Shown: positions 1-9,715 of the stretch, piece after piece
How the letters are laid out: each line of letters opens with the position of its first letter
Numbering within the stretch: the first letter of the stretch is position 1
Origin: CAVORB01 sp963736235
GTDB taxonomy: Bacteria; Pseudomonadota; Gammaproteobacteria; Chromatiales; Chromatiaceae
Reading direction: 5' to 3'
NCBI GenBank assembly: GCA_963736235.1
Contig: CAVTOR010000009.1
Span: forward strand, 1-64,000
DNA: 64,000 nucleotides
The notes under the pieces: generated by a model
The model's input: only the letters and a program-made list of their open reading frames with translations
The model's database searches: none
Told to the model about the DNA's origin: nothing
Program-made: the position numbers and the translations under genes

Positions 1-170
1 GGGCTACTTGGCTCGTCGGGTTTCTGTTACCATTGCGCGCTGTTCCCTAGACCGGGACGGCGCGCCTAGCTTGCCTCGCCGCGCGCCACTGCCGCCAGCG
101 CGGTTGTCCGATCCAGCCCGGTTCTTCCCTTCTTCTGCCGTGACAAGCTCACGGTCTCCAACGGGTTTCG

Positions 171-1981
171 ATGACCGATCTCAGTCACATCCGCAATTTC
201 TCGATCATCGCCCACATCGATCACGGCAAGTCCACGCTCGCCGACCGCTTCATTCAGCTGAGCGGCGCGCTTGAGCGAGCGCGAGATGTCGGAGCAGGTG
301 CTCGACTCCATGGATCTGGAGCGTGAGCGCGGCATCACCATCAAGGCCCAGAGCGTGACGCTGGATTACAAGGCGCCGGACGGCGAGATCTACCAGCTCA
401 ATTTCATCGACACGCCCGGGCACGTGGATTTCTCCTACGAGGTCTCGCGCTCGCTGGCCGCCTGCGAGGGCGCGCTGCTGGTGGTGGATGCCGCGCAGGG
501 GGTCGAGGCCCAGAGCGTGGCCAACTGCTACACCGCGATCGAGCAGGGGCTGGAGGTGCTCCCGGTGCTGAACAAGATCGACCTGCCCTCGGCCGAGCCG
601 GAGCGGGTCATCATGCAGATCGAGGAGATCATCGGTCTCGAGGCGCGGGATGCGCTGCGGGTGAGCGCCAAGACCGGCGAGGGCATTCAGGAGCTGCTCG
701 AGGCCCTGGTCGCGCGCATTCCGCCGCCCGACGGGCGACCCCGACGGGCCGCTGCAGGCGCTGATCATCGACTCCTGGTTCGACCCCTACGTCGGCGTGG
801 TCTCGCTGGTGCGGGTGATCAACGGGTCGATCAAGCGCCGCGACAAGCTCATGATCATGTCCACCGGGCGTTCGCATCAGGCGGACAGCCTCGGGGTCTT
901 CACGCCCAAGAAGACGGAGCGTCAGCAGCTTCGGCACCGGCGAGGTCGGCTTCCTGGTGGCCGGGATCAAGGAGATCGACGGCGCCCCGGTGGGCGACAC
1001 CATCACCCACGCGGATCGCCCGGCGGAGAAAGCCCTTGCCCGGGTTCAAGGAGATGCAGCCGCGGGTGTTCGCCGGACTCTACCCGGTGGTCTCGGACGA
1101 CTACGAGGATCTGCGCGATGCCCTGCGGAAGCTGCGGCTCAACGATGCGGCCCTGTTCTACGAGCCGGAGACCTCCCAGGCCCTGGGCTTCGGCTTCCGC
1201 TGCGGCTTCCTCGGGATGCTGCACATGGAGATCGTCCAGGAGCGCCTCGAGCGCGAGTACGACCTGGACCTGATCACCACCGCGCCGACGGTCATCTACG
1301 AGGTTCTGCGGTCCGACGGCGAGGTGGTGCAGATCGACAATCCGGCCAACCTGCCCGATACCGGCACGCATCGGCGAGATCCGCGAGCCGATCATCGAGG
1401 CCCACATCCTCGTGCCCCAGGATCACCTGGGCGGGGTCATCAACCTGTGCATCGAGAAGCGGGGGGTGCAGAAGGACATCCAATACCTCGGCGGGCAGGT
1501 GCAGGCCACCTACGAGCTGCCGCTGAGCGAGGTGGTGCTGGATTTCTTCGACCGGCTGAAGTCCGTCAGCCGGGGCTATGCATCCTTCGAGTACGAGTTC
1601 AAGCGCTTCCAGGCGGCGGACCTGGTCAAGCTCGACGTGCTGATCAACGGCGAGCGGGTGGACGCCCTGTCGCTCATCGTGCACCGGAGCAACGCGGCGT
1701 TCCGCGGCCGCGAGCTCACCGAGCGCATGAAGGAGATCATTCCGCGCCAGATGTTCGAGGTGGCCATCCAGGCCGCCATCGGCAGCAAGATCATCGCCCG
1801 CACGACCGTCAAGGCCCTGCGCAAGAACGTGACGGCCAAGTGCTACGGCGGGGACATCACCCGCAAGCGCAAGCTGCTGGAGAAGCAGAAGGCGGGCAAG
1901 CGGCGCATGAAGCAGGTGGGCAAGGTGGAGATTCCGCAGGAGGCATTCCTTGCCGTGCTCCAAGTCGGCAAGGATAATTAA
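171..1981 (+). CDS. lepA: Elongation factor 4 (LepA), interrupted by five +1 frameshifts
   Basis: Ribosome-binding translational GTPase (EF4), about 600 residues once the frames are joined. The ATG at 171 opens with MTDLSHIRNFSIIAHIDHGK, including the P-loop. The later frames supply the GITIKAQSVTL and DTPGHVDF switch motifs, the NKID specificity motif, the FGFRCGFLGMLHME segment and the lysine-rich LepA tail ending at the TAA at 1979-1981. The reading frame must move at about 270, 738, 926, 1033 and 1366. In each case removing one base restores the family sequence without losing a residue. That points to errors in the sequence rather than a decayed gene, although a real pseudogene cannot be excluded. 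lepB follows 56 bases downstream, the usual order. Confidence 0.9.
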
Positions 1982-2037
1982 AAATTTTCCAGTCAACGGG
2001 GCTCCAAGGGCTCTTTTGACGGCAGATCGACAGCAAT

Positions 2038-2902
2038 ATGAATTTCGATTTCCCCACTTTTCTGGTGCTCGCCTGCTTCCTCACCGGAGGGATCTGGCTG
2101 GCGGACGCGGTCTTTTTCGCCCCCCGCCGCAGGCGCCTTGCCGCACAGGTCGCCGGCGAGGGACAGGCAGCGGGTGTCTCAGCGCCCCGGATGCGGCGGG
2201 AGCCGGTTCTCGTCGAGTACGCGCGCTCCTTCTTCCCGGTCATCCTGATCGTGCTGCTGTTGCGTTCGTTCCTGGTCGAGCCCTTCCGCATTCCGTCGGG
2301 GTCCATGATGCCGACCCTGCTGGTCGGGGATTTCATTCTGGTCAACAAGTTCGCCTACGGTCTGCGCTGGCCCGTGCTGAACACCAAGTTCTTCGAGGTC
2401 GGGAACCCGCAGCACGGCGATGTCGTGGTGTTCCGCTTTCCGCAGGACCCTTCCGTCGACTACATCAAACGCGTGGTGGGCGTGCCCGGAGACGAGATCG
2501 GCTATCGGAACAAGACGCTTTACATCAACGGCGAGCCAATGCCCCAGACCCCCCTGGGCACCTATAGCGGGGTCGGCGCCGGCACCGGCATGACCGGTGT
2601 CGAACATGGCGGAGGAGAACCTTGACGGCGCCGAGCACCGGATACTCGTGGACGCCGGCAAGCCCGATTTCCAATGCCGTCCGGTCTCTTACGAGTTGGC
2701 GATTGGGGGTGCGGTGAAGATCCCCGAAGACAGCTATTTCGTCATGGGCGACAATCGCGACAACAGCAACGACAGCCGCTGCTGGGGCTTCGTTCCTGAC
2801 GGAAACCTGGTCGGCAAGGCCTTCGCGATCTGGATGAACTGGGACGGCAGACGCGACGGGTTTCCCATCGACTGGAGCCGGCTCGGCAAGGTTATCGAAT
2901 GA
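2038..2902 (+). CDS. lepB: Signal peptidase I (LepB), one frameshift near 2598
   Basis: Membrane serine protease that removes signal peptides from exported proteins. The N-terminus has two hydrophobic segments (about residues 4-24 and 62-80) around a basic cytoplasmic loop. The catalytic serine lies in PSGSMMPTLLVGDF and the general-base lysine in YIKRVVGVPGDEIGY. The GDNRDNSNDSRCWG box is read in a second frame that ends at the TGA at 2900-2902. The frames must be joined near 2598, where a single extra base would explain the break after GTGMTGVE. It lies between lepA and the DUF4845 gene. Confidence 0.9.
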
Positions 2903-2919
2903 AACAACGGGAGGTCGCA

Positions 2920-3297
2920 ATGGCGGGTTCGATGCGCAGACAGCGAGGAATCACCGCGTGGGGCGTCATGTTCGTCGTGGCCATCGTCGTGTTCGTGGCC
3001 ATTGTGGGGACGAAGCTGGCCCCGCACTACTTCGAATACCTGACCGTCAAGTCGGTGATGGAGGCCGTTCGGAAAGATGCGGAGGTGATCTCCGGGGGCA
3101 GAATCCCGGTGCTGAAGTCGATCGAGAGCAGGCTCTACATCAACGAGGTCGACGACGTCTCCGCTAAGGAATTCACCTTCAAGAGAGAGGACGACGGGTT
3201 CCTGCTCGGCGTGGAGTACGAGGTGCGTGAGCACCTGTTCGCGAACATCGACGCGGTGTTGACCTTCGCGCATCAGGTCACCCTGGTCCCGGAGTGA
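2920..3297 (+). CDS. DUF4845 family membrane-anchored protein
   Basis: A 125-residue protein with one hydrophobic segment near residues 13-32 (WGVMFVVAIVVFVAIVGTKL) and a soluble domain predicted to face the periplasm. Small proteins of this kind (DUF4845) usually lie between lepB and rnc in Gammaproteobacteria, as here. Their function is unknown. The ATG at 2920 has a GGGAGG ribosome-binding site 5-6 bases upstream. An earlier in-frame ATG at 2899 overlaps the lepB stop but lacks a comparable site. The end overlaps the GTG start of rnc by four bases, which implies coupling. Confidence 0.85.
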   Translation: MAGSMRRQRGITAWGVMFVVAIVVFVAIVGTKLAPHYFEYLTVKSVMEAVRKDAEVISGGRIPVLKSIESRLYINEVDDVSAKEFTFKREDDGFLLGVEYEVREHLFANIDAVLTFAHQVTLVPE

Positions 3298-4013
3298 ACG
3301 GCAATCTCGGACGCCTGACGCGCGCGCTGGGGTGCAGCGTCCAGCGCGGCGACTTGCTGGAGCGCGCGCTAACCCACCGCAGCGCGGATGCCGACAACAA
3401 CGAGCGGCTCGAGTTTCTCGGCGATGCCCTGCTGGGGTTCGTGATTGCCGAGGTGTTGGTCGAGCGGTTCCCGGACGCGGACGAGGGCCGGCTGAGCCGA
3501 CTGCGCGCCTCTCTGGTCAAGAAAGAATCGCTTGCGGAGCTGGCCCGGCGTCTTGAGCTGAGCGAATACCTGCGGTTGGGAGCGGGCGAGCTGCGAACCG
3601 GCGGTCACGCGCGGGATTCTATCCTTGCGGATGCGCTGGAGGCCCTGTTCGCCGCCGTCTATCTCGACCAGGGTTTCGAAAGGGCGCGGGAAGTCATCTT
3701 GGCGGTGTTCGGCGAGACCCTGATGGCGATCGGGCAGGGGGAGACATCGAAGGACCCGAAGACCCGTCTGCAAGAGTTGCTGCAAGCGCGTCGCAGGCCC
3801 CTGCCGCAATATGAGGTGGTGGGTGTGTTTGGGAGTCAGCACGCGCAGACGTTTCGCGTGCACTGTACCCTGACGGACGGCCCGGAGGCGGCTGACGGGG
3901 AGGGGACCAGCCGGCGGCGGGCGGAGCAGGAGGCGGCCCAGCGGCTGCTGAATCTGTTCGAATCGGGCGACGAGCCATTCGCTCGGGCAACGCCACGGTC
4001 AGCGAGTTTCTGA
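3294..4013 (+). CDS. rnc: Ribonuclease III
   Basis: Double-strand-specific endoribonuclease that processes rRNA precursors and other structured RNAs; 239 residues. The signature NNERLEFLGDALLGFVIAEV (about residues 39-58) carries the catalytic acidic residues, and DALEALFAAVYLDQGF is the second metal-binding region. A double-stranded RNA-binding domain occupies about residues 155-225, with the usual DPKTRLQELLQ start. The GTG start overlaps the preceding TGA, so translation is probably coupled to the DUF4845 gene. era follows, as is standard. Confidence 0.95.
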   Translation: MNGNLGRLTRALGCSVQRGDLLERALTHRSADADNNERLEFLGDALLGFVIAEVLVERFPDADEGRLSRLRASLVKKESLAELARRLELSEYLRLGAGELRTGGHARDSILADALEALFAAVYLDQGFERAREVILAVFGETLMAIGQGETSKDPKTRLQELLQARRRPLPQYEVVGVFGSQHAQTFRVHCTLTDGPEAADGEGTSRRRAEQEAAQRLLNLFESGDEPFARATPRSASF

Positions 4014-4104
4014 GGAGCCCCGATTCTTGCGCGAACCCCGGCATCCAGGTCCTTTGCCAGAGCAGGCAGAAGGTGGGTCGTGCGCCCCGGACGATGAGGG
4101 ATCC

Positions 4105-5019
4105 GTGGGACGCGCCAATTCCCGTCCGGCAGGGCGTTGCGGTTACGTGGCCATTATCGGCAGGCCCAACGTCGGGAAGTCGACCCTGCTGAACCGCCTC
4201 CTCAGTCAGAAGCTGGCCATTACCTGCCACAAGGCCCAGACCACGCGGCACTCCATCCTGGGGATCAAGACGATCCCCGACGAGGGGCAGGTGGTATTCG
4301 TCGATACCCCTGGAATCCATCAGAGGGGCGGCAGCGCACTGAACCGCTATCTCAATCGTGCGGCCCGCGCTGCGATCAGCGACGTGGATTTGATCCTATT
4401 GGTGGTGGAGGCGCTGCGCTTCACCGCGGAGGACACGAAGGCCTTGCGCGCGGTCGCGGATGCCGGCAAGCCGGTGATCGCGGTGGTGAACAAGATCGAT
4501 CAGGTGCCAGACAAGGCGCGGCTGCTGCCCTTCCTGCAAGGGCTGGCGGAACGGCACGATTTCCTCGCGGTGGTCCCGGTCTCCGCCGCGAAGGGTGACC
4601 AGATCGAGCGGCTCTTGTCCTTGGTGGTCGGCGCCCTGCCCGAGGGAGAGAACATCTTCCCCGAGGATCAACTCACGGACCGTTCGGAGCGCTTCTTCGC
4701 CGCCGAGCTGGTGCGCGAACAGCTCATGCGCCGCTACGGCGACGAGCTTCCCTATTGCACCTCGGTGGAGATCGAGCGCTTCGAGGACCAGGGAGGCCGC
4801 TATCGGATTCACGCCCTGGTGTGGGTGGAGCGACCCGGACAGAAGGGGATCATCATCGGTGACCGGGGCGAGGCGCTCAAGGCCGCCGCCACCCAGGCGC
4901 GGCTCGAGATGCAGAAGCTGTTCGGCTGTCCGGTTCATCTGCAGGTCTGGGTCAAGGTCAAGAAGAGCTGGTCGAGCGATGAGGCGGCTCTGGCCAGCCT
5001 GGGCTACGGCGATAGCTGA
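4105..5019 (+). CDS. era: GTPase Era
   Basis: Essential GTPase that binds the 3' end of 16S rRNA and acts in assembly of the small ribosomal subunit. Visible motifs are the P-loop GRPNVGKST, DTPGIH (G3), NKID (G4) and the VPVSA region (G5). A C-terminal KH domain contains GQKGIIIGDRGEALK. I chose the GTG at 4105 because TGAGGGAT lies just upstream and it gives 304 residues, the usual Era length. The frame is open back to a TTG at 4027, which would add 26 residues without homology. The gene abuts recO directly. Confidence 0.93.
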   Translation: MGRANSRPAGRCGYVAIIGRPNVGKSTLLNRLLSQKLAITCHKAQTTRHSILGIKTIPDEGQVVFVDTPGIHQRGGSALNRYLNRAARAAISDVDLILLVVEALRFTAEDTKALRAVADAGKPVIAVVNKIDQVPDKARLLPFLQGLAERHDFLAVVPVSAAKGDQIERLLSLVVGALPEGENIFPEDQLTDRSERFFAAELVREQLMRRYGDELPYCTSVEIERFEDQGGRYRIHALVWVERPGQKGIIIGDRGEALKAAATQARLEMQKLFGCPVHLQVWVKVKKSWSSDEAALASLGYGDS

Positions 5020-5739
5020 TTGGACGGGAACGCGCGCGATCACCTTCAGCGCTGTTTCGTCCTGCACCGGCGCGATTTCGGCAACACCAGCCTGATCGTC
5101 GAGGTGTTCGCCGCCGCCCACGGGCGTTTGCCCGCGCTGGCCAAAGGGGCGAGGCGGGGCAGAGGGGAGGTTTCAGCGACCCTGCAGCCTTTCCGCCCCC
5201 TGTGGATGAGCTGGAGCGGTCGCGGAGAGGTCAGAACCCTCACCAGGAGCGAGCCCGCGGGGCGTGCCTTCGACCTGCAGGGCGAGTCCCTGCTGTGCGG
5301 CTTCTATCTCAACGAGCTGCTGGTGCGGCTGCTGGGACGCGGTGATCCCCACGCGGACCTGTTCGCCTTCTATCACGCGGCGCTCTCGGACCTCGCGGCA
5401 GGTCGCGACCTGGAGACTGTGCTGCGGCAATTCGAGCTGAGACTGCTGGAGGAGCTGGGGTATGCCAGAGCCATCGATCGCGAGGCGGACGGGCGTGCCG
5501 TGGTTGCCGAGCGTCGCTATGTCTGCCTGCCGGACGCCGGTCTTTGCGCCGCGTCCGATGCACAAGCGGATGTGGCCGTATCGGGCGCCACCCTGCTGCT
5601 GCTGGCAGCCGGCGAGCCGCTCACCGGCCAGCACGCCCGCGATGCGCGGGCACTGATGCGCCGCCTGCTGGCTCCGCACCTCGGGGACCGTCCCCTGAAG
5701 AGCCGCGAATTGTTCCGGCGCTGGCGTAACACCGCCTGA
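5020..5739 (+). CDS. recO: DNA repair protein RecO
   Basis: Recombination mediator of the RecFOR pathway, which helps load RecA onto SSB-coated single-stranded DNA. The N-terminal OB-fold has the family pattern FVLHRRDFGNTSLIVEVFAA followed by LPALAKGARR. The middle segment SLLCGFYLNELLVRLL is typical of the helical domain. Length (239 residues) is normal. The TTG start at 5020 follows the era stop without a gap, so the two are probably translated together. A TTG start is plausible, but the exact start is not proven. Confidence 0.92.
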   Translation: MDGNARDHLQRCFVLHRRDFGNTSLIVEVFAAAHGRLPALAKGARRGRGEVSATLQPFRPLWMSWSGRGEVRTLTRSEPAGRAFDLQGESLLCGFYLNELLVRLLGRGDPHADLFAFYHAALSDLAAGRDLETVLRQFELRLLEELGYARAIDREADGRAVVAERRYVCLPDAGLCAASDAQADVAVSGATLLLLAAGEPLTGQHARDARALMRRLLAPHLGDRPLKSRELFRRWRNTA

Positions 5740-5783
5740 GGTTTGGTCCAGTCACCCAGTTTTTCGCAGATACCCAAGCATCC

Positions 5784-6521
5784 ATGCACCAGCTGAACAA
5801 CGAGATCCTGCTCGGCGTCAACATCGACCACGTCGCCACCATTCGCCAGGCACGCGGCACCCGGTATCCGGAGCCGGTGCAGGCCGCCCTGGTGGCGGAA
5901 CAGGCGGGTGCGGACGCGATCACGCTGCATCTGCGCGAGGATCGCCGGCACATCCATGACCGCGACGTGGAGGTCCTGCGGGATATCCTGCAGACGCGGA
6001 TGAACCTGGAGATGGCCGCGACACCTGAGATGGGCGAGATCGCCCGCCGCATTCGGCCAGCGGACTGCTGCCTGGTCCCGGAGCGGCGCGAGGAGCTGAC
6101 CACCGAGGGGGGGCTCGACGCAGCGGGGAACCTGGCGCAGCTAACCGACTTCTGCGCCATGCTGACGGAGGCGGGCGTGCGCGTTTCGCTCTTCATCGAC
6201 GCCGAGCCTCGCCAGCTCGAGGCGGCGCGCGCGATCGGCGCCCCGGTGGTCGAGATCCACACGGGCCGTTATGCGGACGCGCAGAGTCGGGGTGACAGGG
6301 CGGCCGAGCTCGAGCGCATCCGCCGCGCCGTTGCCCTCGGCGTCGAGCTCGGTTTGCAGGTCAATGCAGGCCACGGCCTCGACTATCACAACGTCAAGGC
6401 GGTTGCCGGCATCCCCGATGTGCGTGAGCTCAACATCGGGCACGCGATCGTAGCGCGCGCGATTTTCTGCGGGCTTGCTACGGCTGTCGCCGACATGAAG
6501 CGCATCATCAACGGGCGCTGA
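5784..6521 (+). CDS. pdxJ: Pyridoxine 5'-phosphate synthase PdxJ
   Basis: Condenses 1-deoxy-D-xylulose 5-phosphate with 3-amino-2-oxopropyl phosphate to give pyridoxine 5'-phosphate, the last ring-forming step of vitamin B6 synthesis by the DXP route. The TIM-barrel family sequence is clear: LLGVNIDHVATIRQARGT at the N-terminus, ITLHLREDRRHI, CCLVPERREELTTEGG, VSLFIDAEP, VEIHTGRYAD and ELNIGHAIVARA near the end. Length is 245 residues. acpS, which often follows pdxJ in related genomes, is absent here. Confidence 0.95.
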   Translation: MHQLNNEILLGVNIDHVATIRQARGTRYPEPVQAALVAEQAGADAITLHLREDRRHIHDRDVEVLRDILQTRMNLEMAATPEMGEIARRIRPADCCLVPERREELTTEGGLDAAGNLAQLTDFCAMLTEAGVRVSLFIDAEPRQLEAARAIGAPVVEIHTGRYADAQSRGDRAAELERIRRAVALGVELGLQVNAGHGLDYHNVKAVAGIPDVRELNIGHAIVARAIFCGLATAVADMKRIINGR

Positions 6522-6699
6522 GCGGAGCCGGTTCGCTGCGGGGATCCAATAGGAGGTCGAATTCGCTCGGCTCGGCCTCACCTTTTCGGGTAACGAAGGA
6601 AACCGCGAACCCTTCATTCGGTGGCCTCGCCATGGGGTGGGATGGGTACGTTAGTTGCTAGATGACTGAGGATGACAATTGAACACTAAGGATCGGACC

Positions 6700-8280
6700 A
6701 TGACTCGACAGGTTGGCATTCCGCGGAATCCGGTCGTTCTCGTGATCCTGGACGGCTTCGGGATCAATCCGAGCAAGATCAACAACGCCATTGCCGTGGC
6801 CCGCACGCCGCGCCTTGATGAGTATTTCTTCCGCTATCCCTTTACCCCGCTCAACGCATCGGGCCCCGGGGTCGGCTTGCCGGAGGGGCAGATGGGCAAC
6901 TCCGAGGTCGGGCACATGACCATCGGGAGCGGCTGCGCGGTGCGTCAGGATCTCGTGCTGATCGACGATGCGATCGCCGATGGCAGCTTTTTTTACAACC
7001 CGGCGCTGAGCTCGGCCGTGGAGCGCGCCACCGTCCGGGCGCGTCCGGTGCATCTCCTGGGTCTGGTGTCTGATGGTGGCGTGCACAGTCACCTCTCTCA
7101 TCTGCTGGCGCTGGTCGATCTGTGCCGGATGAAGGGCGCCCGGCCGCTGCTGCACATGATCACCGACGGCCGGGATGTGGCGCCGAAATCGGCGCTGAAC
7201 GGCCTGCCCGAGCTGGAGACGGCCCTGGCGGGCGCCGGTGGCCGGATCGTGACCGTCTCCGGGCGTTACTACGCGATGGACAGGGATCGCCGCTGGGACC
7301 GAACCGAGCTCGCCTGGCGCGCCATCGTGCGCGGCGAGGGTCGGAGCTCGGCGAACGCGGCCGCCGCGGTCGATGCCTCCTATGCCGCCGGCAAGGGTGA
7401 CGAGTTCATTCACCCGACCGTGATCGGAGGCTATCGCGGCATGGAGGCGGGTGACGTGGTCGTTTCCTTCAATTTCCGCAAGGACCGTCCGCGGCAAATC
7501 GTGGCGGCCCTCGCATCCGCTGATTTCGACGGTTTTGATCGCGGAGAGGCGGGGCTCGCGGACGTGACCTGCATGATGCAATACGATGCACGGCTCGGCC
7601 TTCCGTTTGCCTTCGCACCCGAGGTACCTGCCACCACCTTGAGCCGCGTCCTGAGCGACGGCGGAATCCGTCAGTTTCATTGCGCCGAGACGGAAAAATA
7701 CGCCCATGTCACCTACTTCTTCAACGGTGGCCACCAGCAGCTCTTGCCGGGCGAGGAACACCGCCTGATCCCATCGCCGCAGGTCGCGACCTACGACCTG
7801 AAACCGGAGATGAGCGCGGTCGAGGTGGGGGACGCGGTTGTGCAGGCAATTGCCGGAGGCGGTTATGGCTTCGTCGTGGTCAACTTCGCAAACGGGGACA
7901 TGGTGGGTCACACGGGAAACCTCCGGGCCGCGGTGCGCGCCGTGGAGGCGCTCGACCGCCAGGTGGGGCGGGTGCTCGACGCTGCCGTGGCGGCGGGTTA
8001 CTCGGCGCTGGTGACTGCCGACCACGGCAACTGCGACCTCATGGTGGACCCAGAGACCGACGAGCCCCACACCCAGCACACCACCAACCCCGTGCCCATG
8101 TTGGTGGTGGACAGGCAGCGATGGGTACTCAGGGCTGGGGGGGGACTCGCGGACGTCGCGCCGACCGTGCTTCACCTCATGGGCCTACCCGCCAGCGATG
8201 CCATGTCGGGGACCTCGCTGCTGGTCAAGCCGATCGCCCCCCAACCGATTCCTGCGTTGCAGCGGTTGGACGCCGCCTGA
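6700..8280 (+). CDS. gpmI: 2,3-bisphosphoglycerate-independent phosphoglycerate mutase
   Basis: Interconverts 3- and 2-phosphoglycerate in glycolysis and gluconeogenesis using a phosphoserine intermediate and two manganese ions. The nucleophilic serine is in QMGNSEVGHMTIG, and LVILDGFGIN near the start supplies metal ligands. HLLGLVSDGGVHSH, RYYAMDRDRRWDR and NFANGDMVGHTGN are further family signatures, followed by TADHGNCD. The ATG at 6700 has AAGGA about eight bases upstream and gives 526 residues. An upstream TTG at 6679 would add seven residues without support. Confidence 0.95.
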   Translation: MTRQVGIPRNPVVLVILDGFGINPSKINNAIAVARTPRLDEYFFRYPFTPLNASGPGVGLPEGQMGNSEVGHMTIGSGCAVRQDLVLIDDAIADGSFFYNPALSSAVERATVRARPVHLLGLVSDGGVHSHLSHLLALVDLCRMKGARPLLHMITDGRDVAPKSALNGLPELETALAGAGGRIVTVSGRYYAMDRDRRWDRTELAWRAIVRGEGRSSANAAAAVDASYAAGKGDEFIHPTVIGGYRGMEAGDVVVSFNFRKDRPRQIVAALASADFDGFDRGEAGLADVTCMMQYDARLGLPFAFAPEVPATTLSRVLSDGGIRQFHCAETEKYAHVTYFFNGGHQQLLPGEEHRLIPSPQVATYDLKPEMSAVEVGDAVVQAIAGGGYGFVVVNFANGDMVGHTGNLRAAVRAVEALDRQVGRVLDAAVAAGYSALVTADHGNCDLMVDPETDEPHTQHTTNPVPMLVVDRQRWVLRAGGGLADVAPTVLHLMGLPASDAMSGTSLLVKPIAPQPIPALQRLDAA

Positions 8281-8474
8281 ATTCTTGGCTCGGCGTTGGG
8301 CAGAAGAGCGGTCGAGCGCACCGGAATGGTGCGTGGAATCAGTACGAGGCCCGTGGGGAATGTGGAGCCCGCGCCTTCGGCGCCCAGTCCTGACTCACGT
8401 TCGGAGCGTGCAATAGGCCGTATCGGATATCCATCGCCCGCTCTTTGTCCCCCACCCCGCGAGGGTTGAGAACG

Positions 8475-9671
8475 ATGTCCATTGACACGCTAACGCTCGT
8501 AATCGCGACCGGACAGGGTGATGGTCTCACGCCGCTCACCCTCCACCGCGCCAAGTCCGCCGTGCCCTTCGGGGGCAAGTTTCGCCTCATCGACTTCACG
8601 CTCGCGAACTGCCTGCACTCGGGGCTGCGCAAGATTCTGGTACTCACCCAGTACAAGTCCCACTCGCTGCAGAAGCACCTGCGCGACGGCTGGTCCATCT
8701 TCCACCCCGAGCTTGGGGAGTTCATCACCCCGGTGCCCCCGCAGATGCGTGACGGCGGCGACTGGTACGCCGGTGCATTCAGCGCCATGCGGCAGAACCG
8801 CTACCTGATCGAACGCAGCAGCACAAGGCGCGTGTTGGTGTTGGAGGGGGATCTCGTTTACCGCATGGATTACGCGGAATTGATCCGCTTTCATCGCGAA
8901 TGCGAGGCCCAGATCACGCTCGCCTATCGCGAGGTGGCGATTGCCCCATCGGCCGGAGGGAGCCTGATCGACGTCGACGGTGAAGGCCGGGTGTCGGCTG
9001 CGCCGTCCACTCCAGGGGACCAATCGGAGCTCTGCGCAGCGATGGGAGTCTATCTCTTCGACAAGGAGGTGCTGCTGGCCGAGTTGGACCGGGACGACAT
9101 GGTCCGGGCCGCGGATGCCTTGCCACTCGGCCAGGCCGTCGCCGCGCTGGCCGAGCGCTACCAGGTCCACGGCTATCGTTTCGGTGGCGAGCGAGGAAGG
9201 GTGACGCCGGACCGATACTGGTGCGACGTGGCGGATCTGGACGCCTTCTACGCGGCGAACATGTCGCTGCTCGAGACCGAACCGGCCCTGGATCTGTACC
9301 AGGAGGACTGGAACATACTTACCCACCAGGGCCAATACCCCCCGGCGCGGACCGTGCCGGGTTCGTCCGGCACGGAAGGCATCTTCGTCAACTCCATGCT
9401 CGCCGCCGGCACCGTCATCACCGGCGGTGGCGTCAACCACTCGATTCTGTTTCCGCGGGTGCGCGTTGCGGATGGGGCCATCGTGGAGGACTCGATCCTG
9501 TTCGACGGGGTCAAGGTGGGGCAAGGCGCCCACCTTCGGCGCTGCGTCATCGACAAGGATGTTGAGGTCCCGGCCAAACAACGCGTCGGCTTCGATCGAG
9601 AGGCCGATCGCGCGCGCTTCACCGTCTCGACCGGCGGGGTGGTGGTTATTCCCAAGGGCTATCGCTTCTGA
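8475..9671 (+). CDS. GlgC-like nucleotidyltransferase homologue with altered active site
   Basis: Resembles glucose-1-phosphate adenylyltransferase over its length (398 residues). RAKSAVPFGGKFRLIDFTLA, VLTQYKSHSLQKHL, GDLVYRMDY and YWCDVADLDAFYAANMSLL match GlgC, and a C-terminal left-handed beta-helix region (residues about 300-385) ends with LRRCVIDKDVEVP. The normal nucleotide-binding loop AGGRGTRL is replaced by ATGQGDGL, so the usual arginine is missing. The glutamate-lysine pair of the FVEKP motif is also absent. It may be a regulatory or inactive paralogue, or use another substrate. Glycogen synthesis is therefore only a guess. It follows gpmI. Confidence 0.75.
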   Translation: MSIDTLTLVIATGQGDGLTPLTLHRAKSAVPFGGKFRLIDFTLANCLHSGLRKILVLTQYKSHSLQKHLRDGWSIFHPELGEFITPVPPQMRDGGDWYAGAFSAMRQNRYLIERSSTRRVLVLEGDLVYRMDYAELIRFHRECEAQITLAYREVAIAPSAGGSLIDVDGEGRVSAAPSTPGDQSELCAAMGVYLFDKEVLLAELDRDDMVRAADALPLGQAVAALAERYQVHGYRFGGERGRVTPDRYWCDVADLDAFYAANMSLLETEPALDLYQEDWNILTHQGQYPPARTVPGSSGTEGIFVNSMLAAGTVITGGGVNHSILFPRVRVADGAIVEDSILFDGVKVGQGAHLRRCVIDKDVEVPAKQRVGFDREADRARFTVSTGGVVVIPKGYRF

Positions 9672-9715
9672 CCTCGCTCTCGAAACAGCGTCTGCTTGCG
9701 GTATTCGCGACGCTG

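Noticed and set aside
6658..8175. 505-codon open frame opposite gpmI
   Set aside because: Lies fully within a strongly conserved gene; long antisense frames are common in G+C-rich DNA, and the translation has no recognisable motif.
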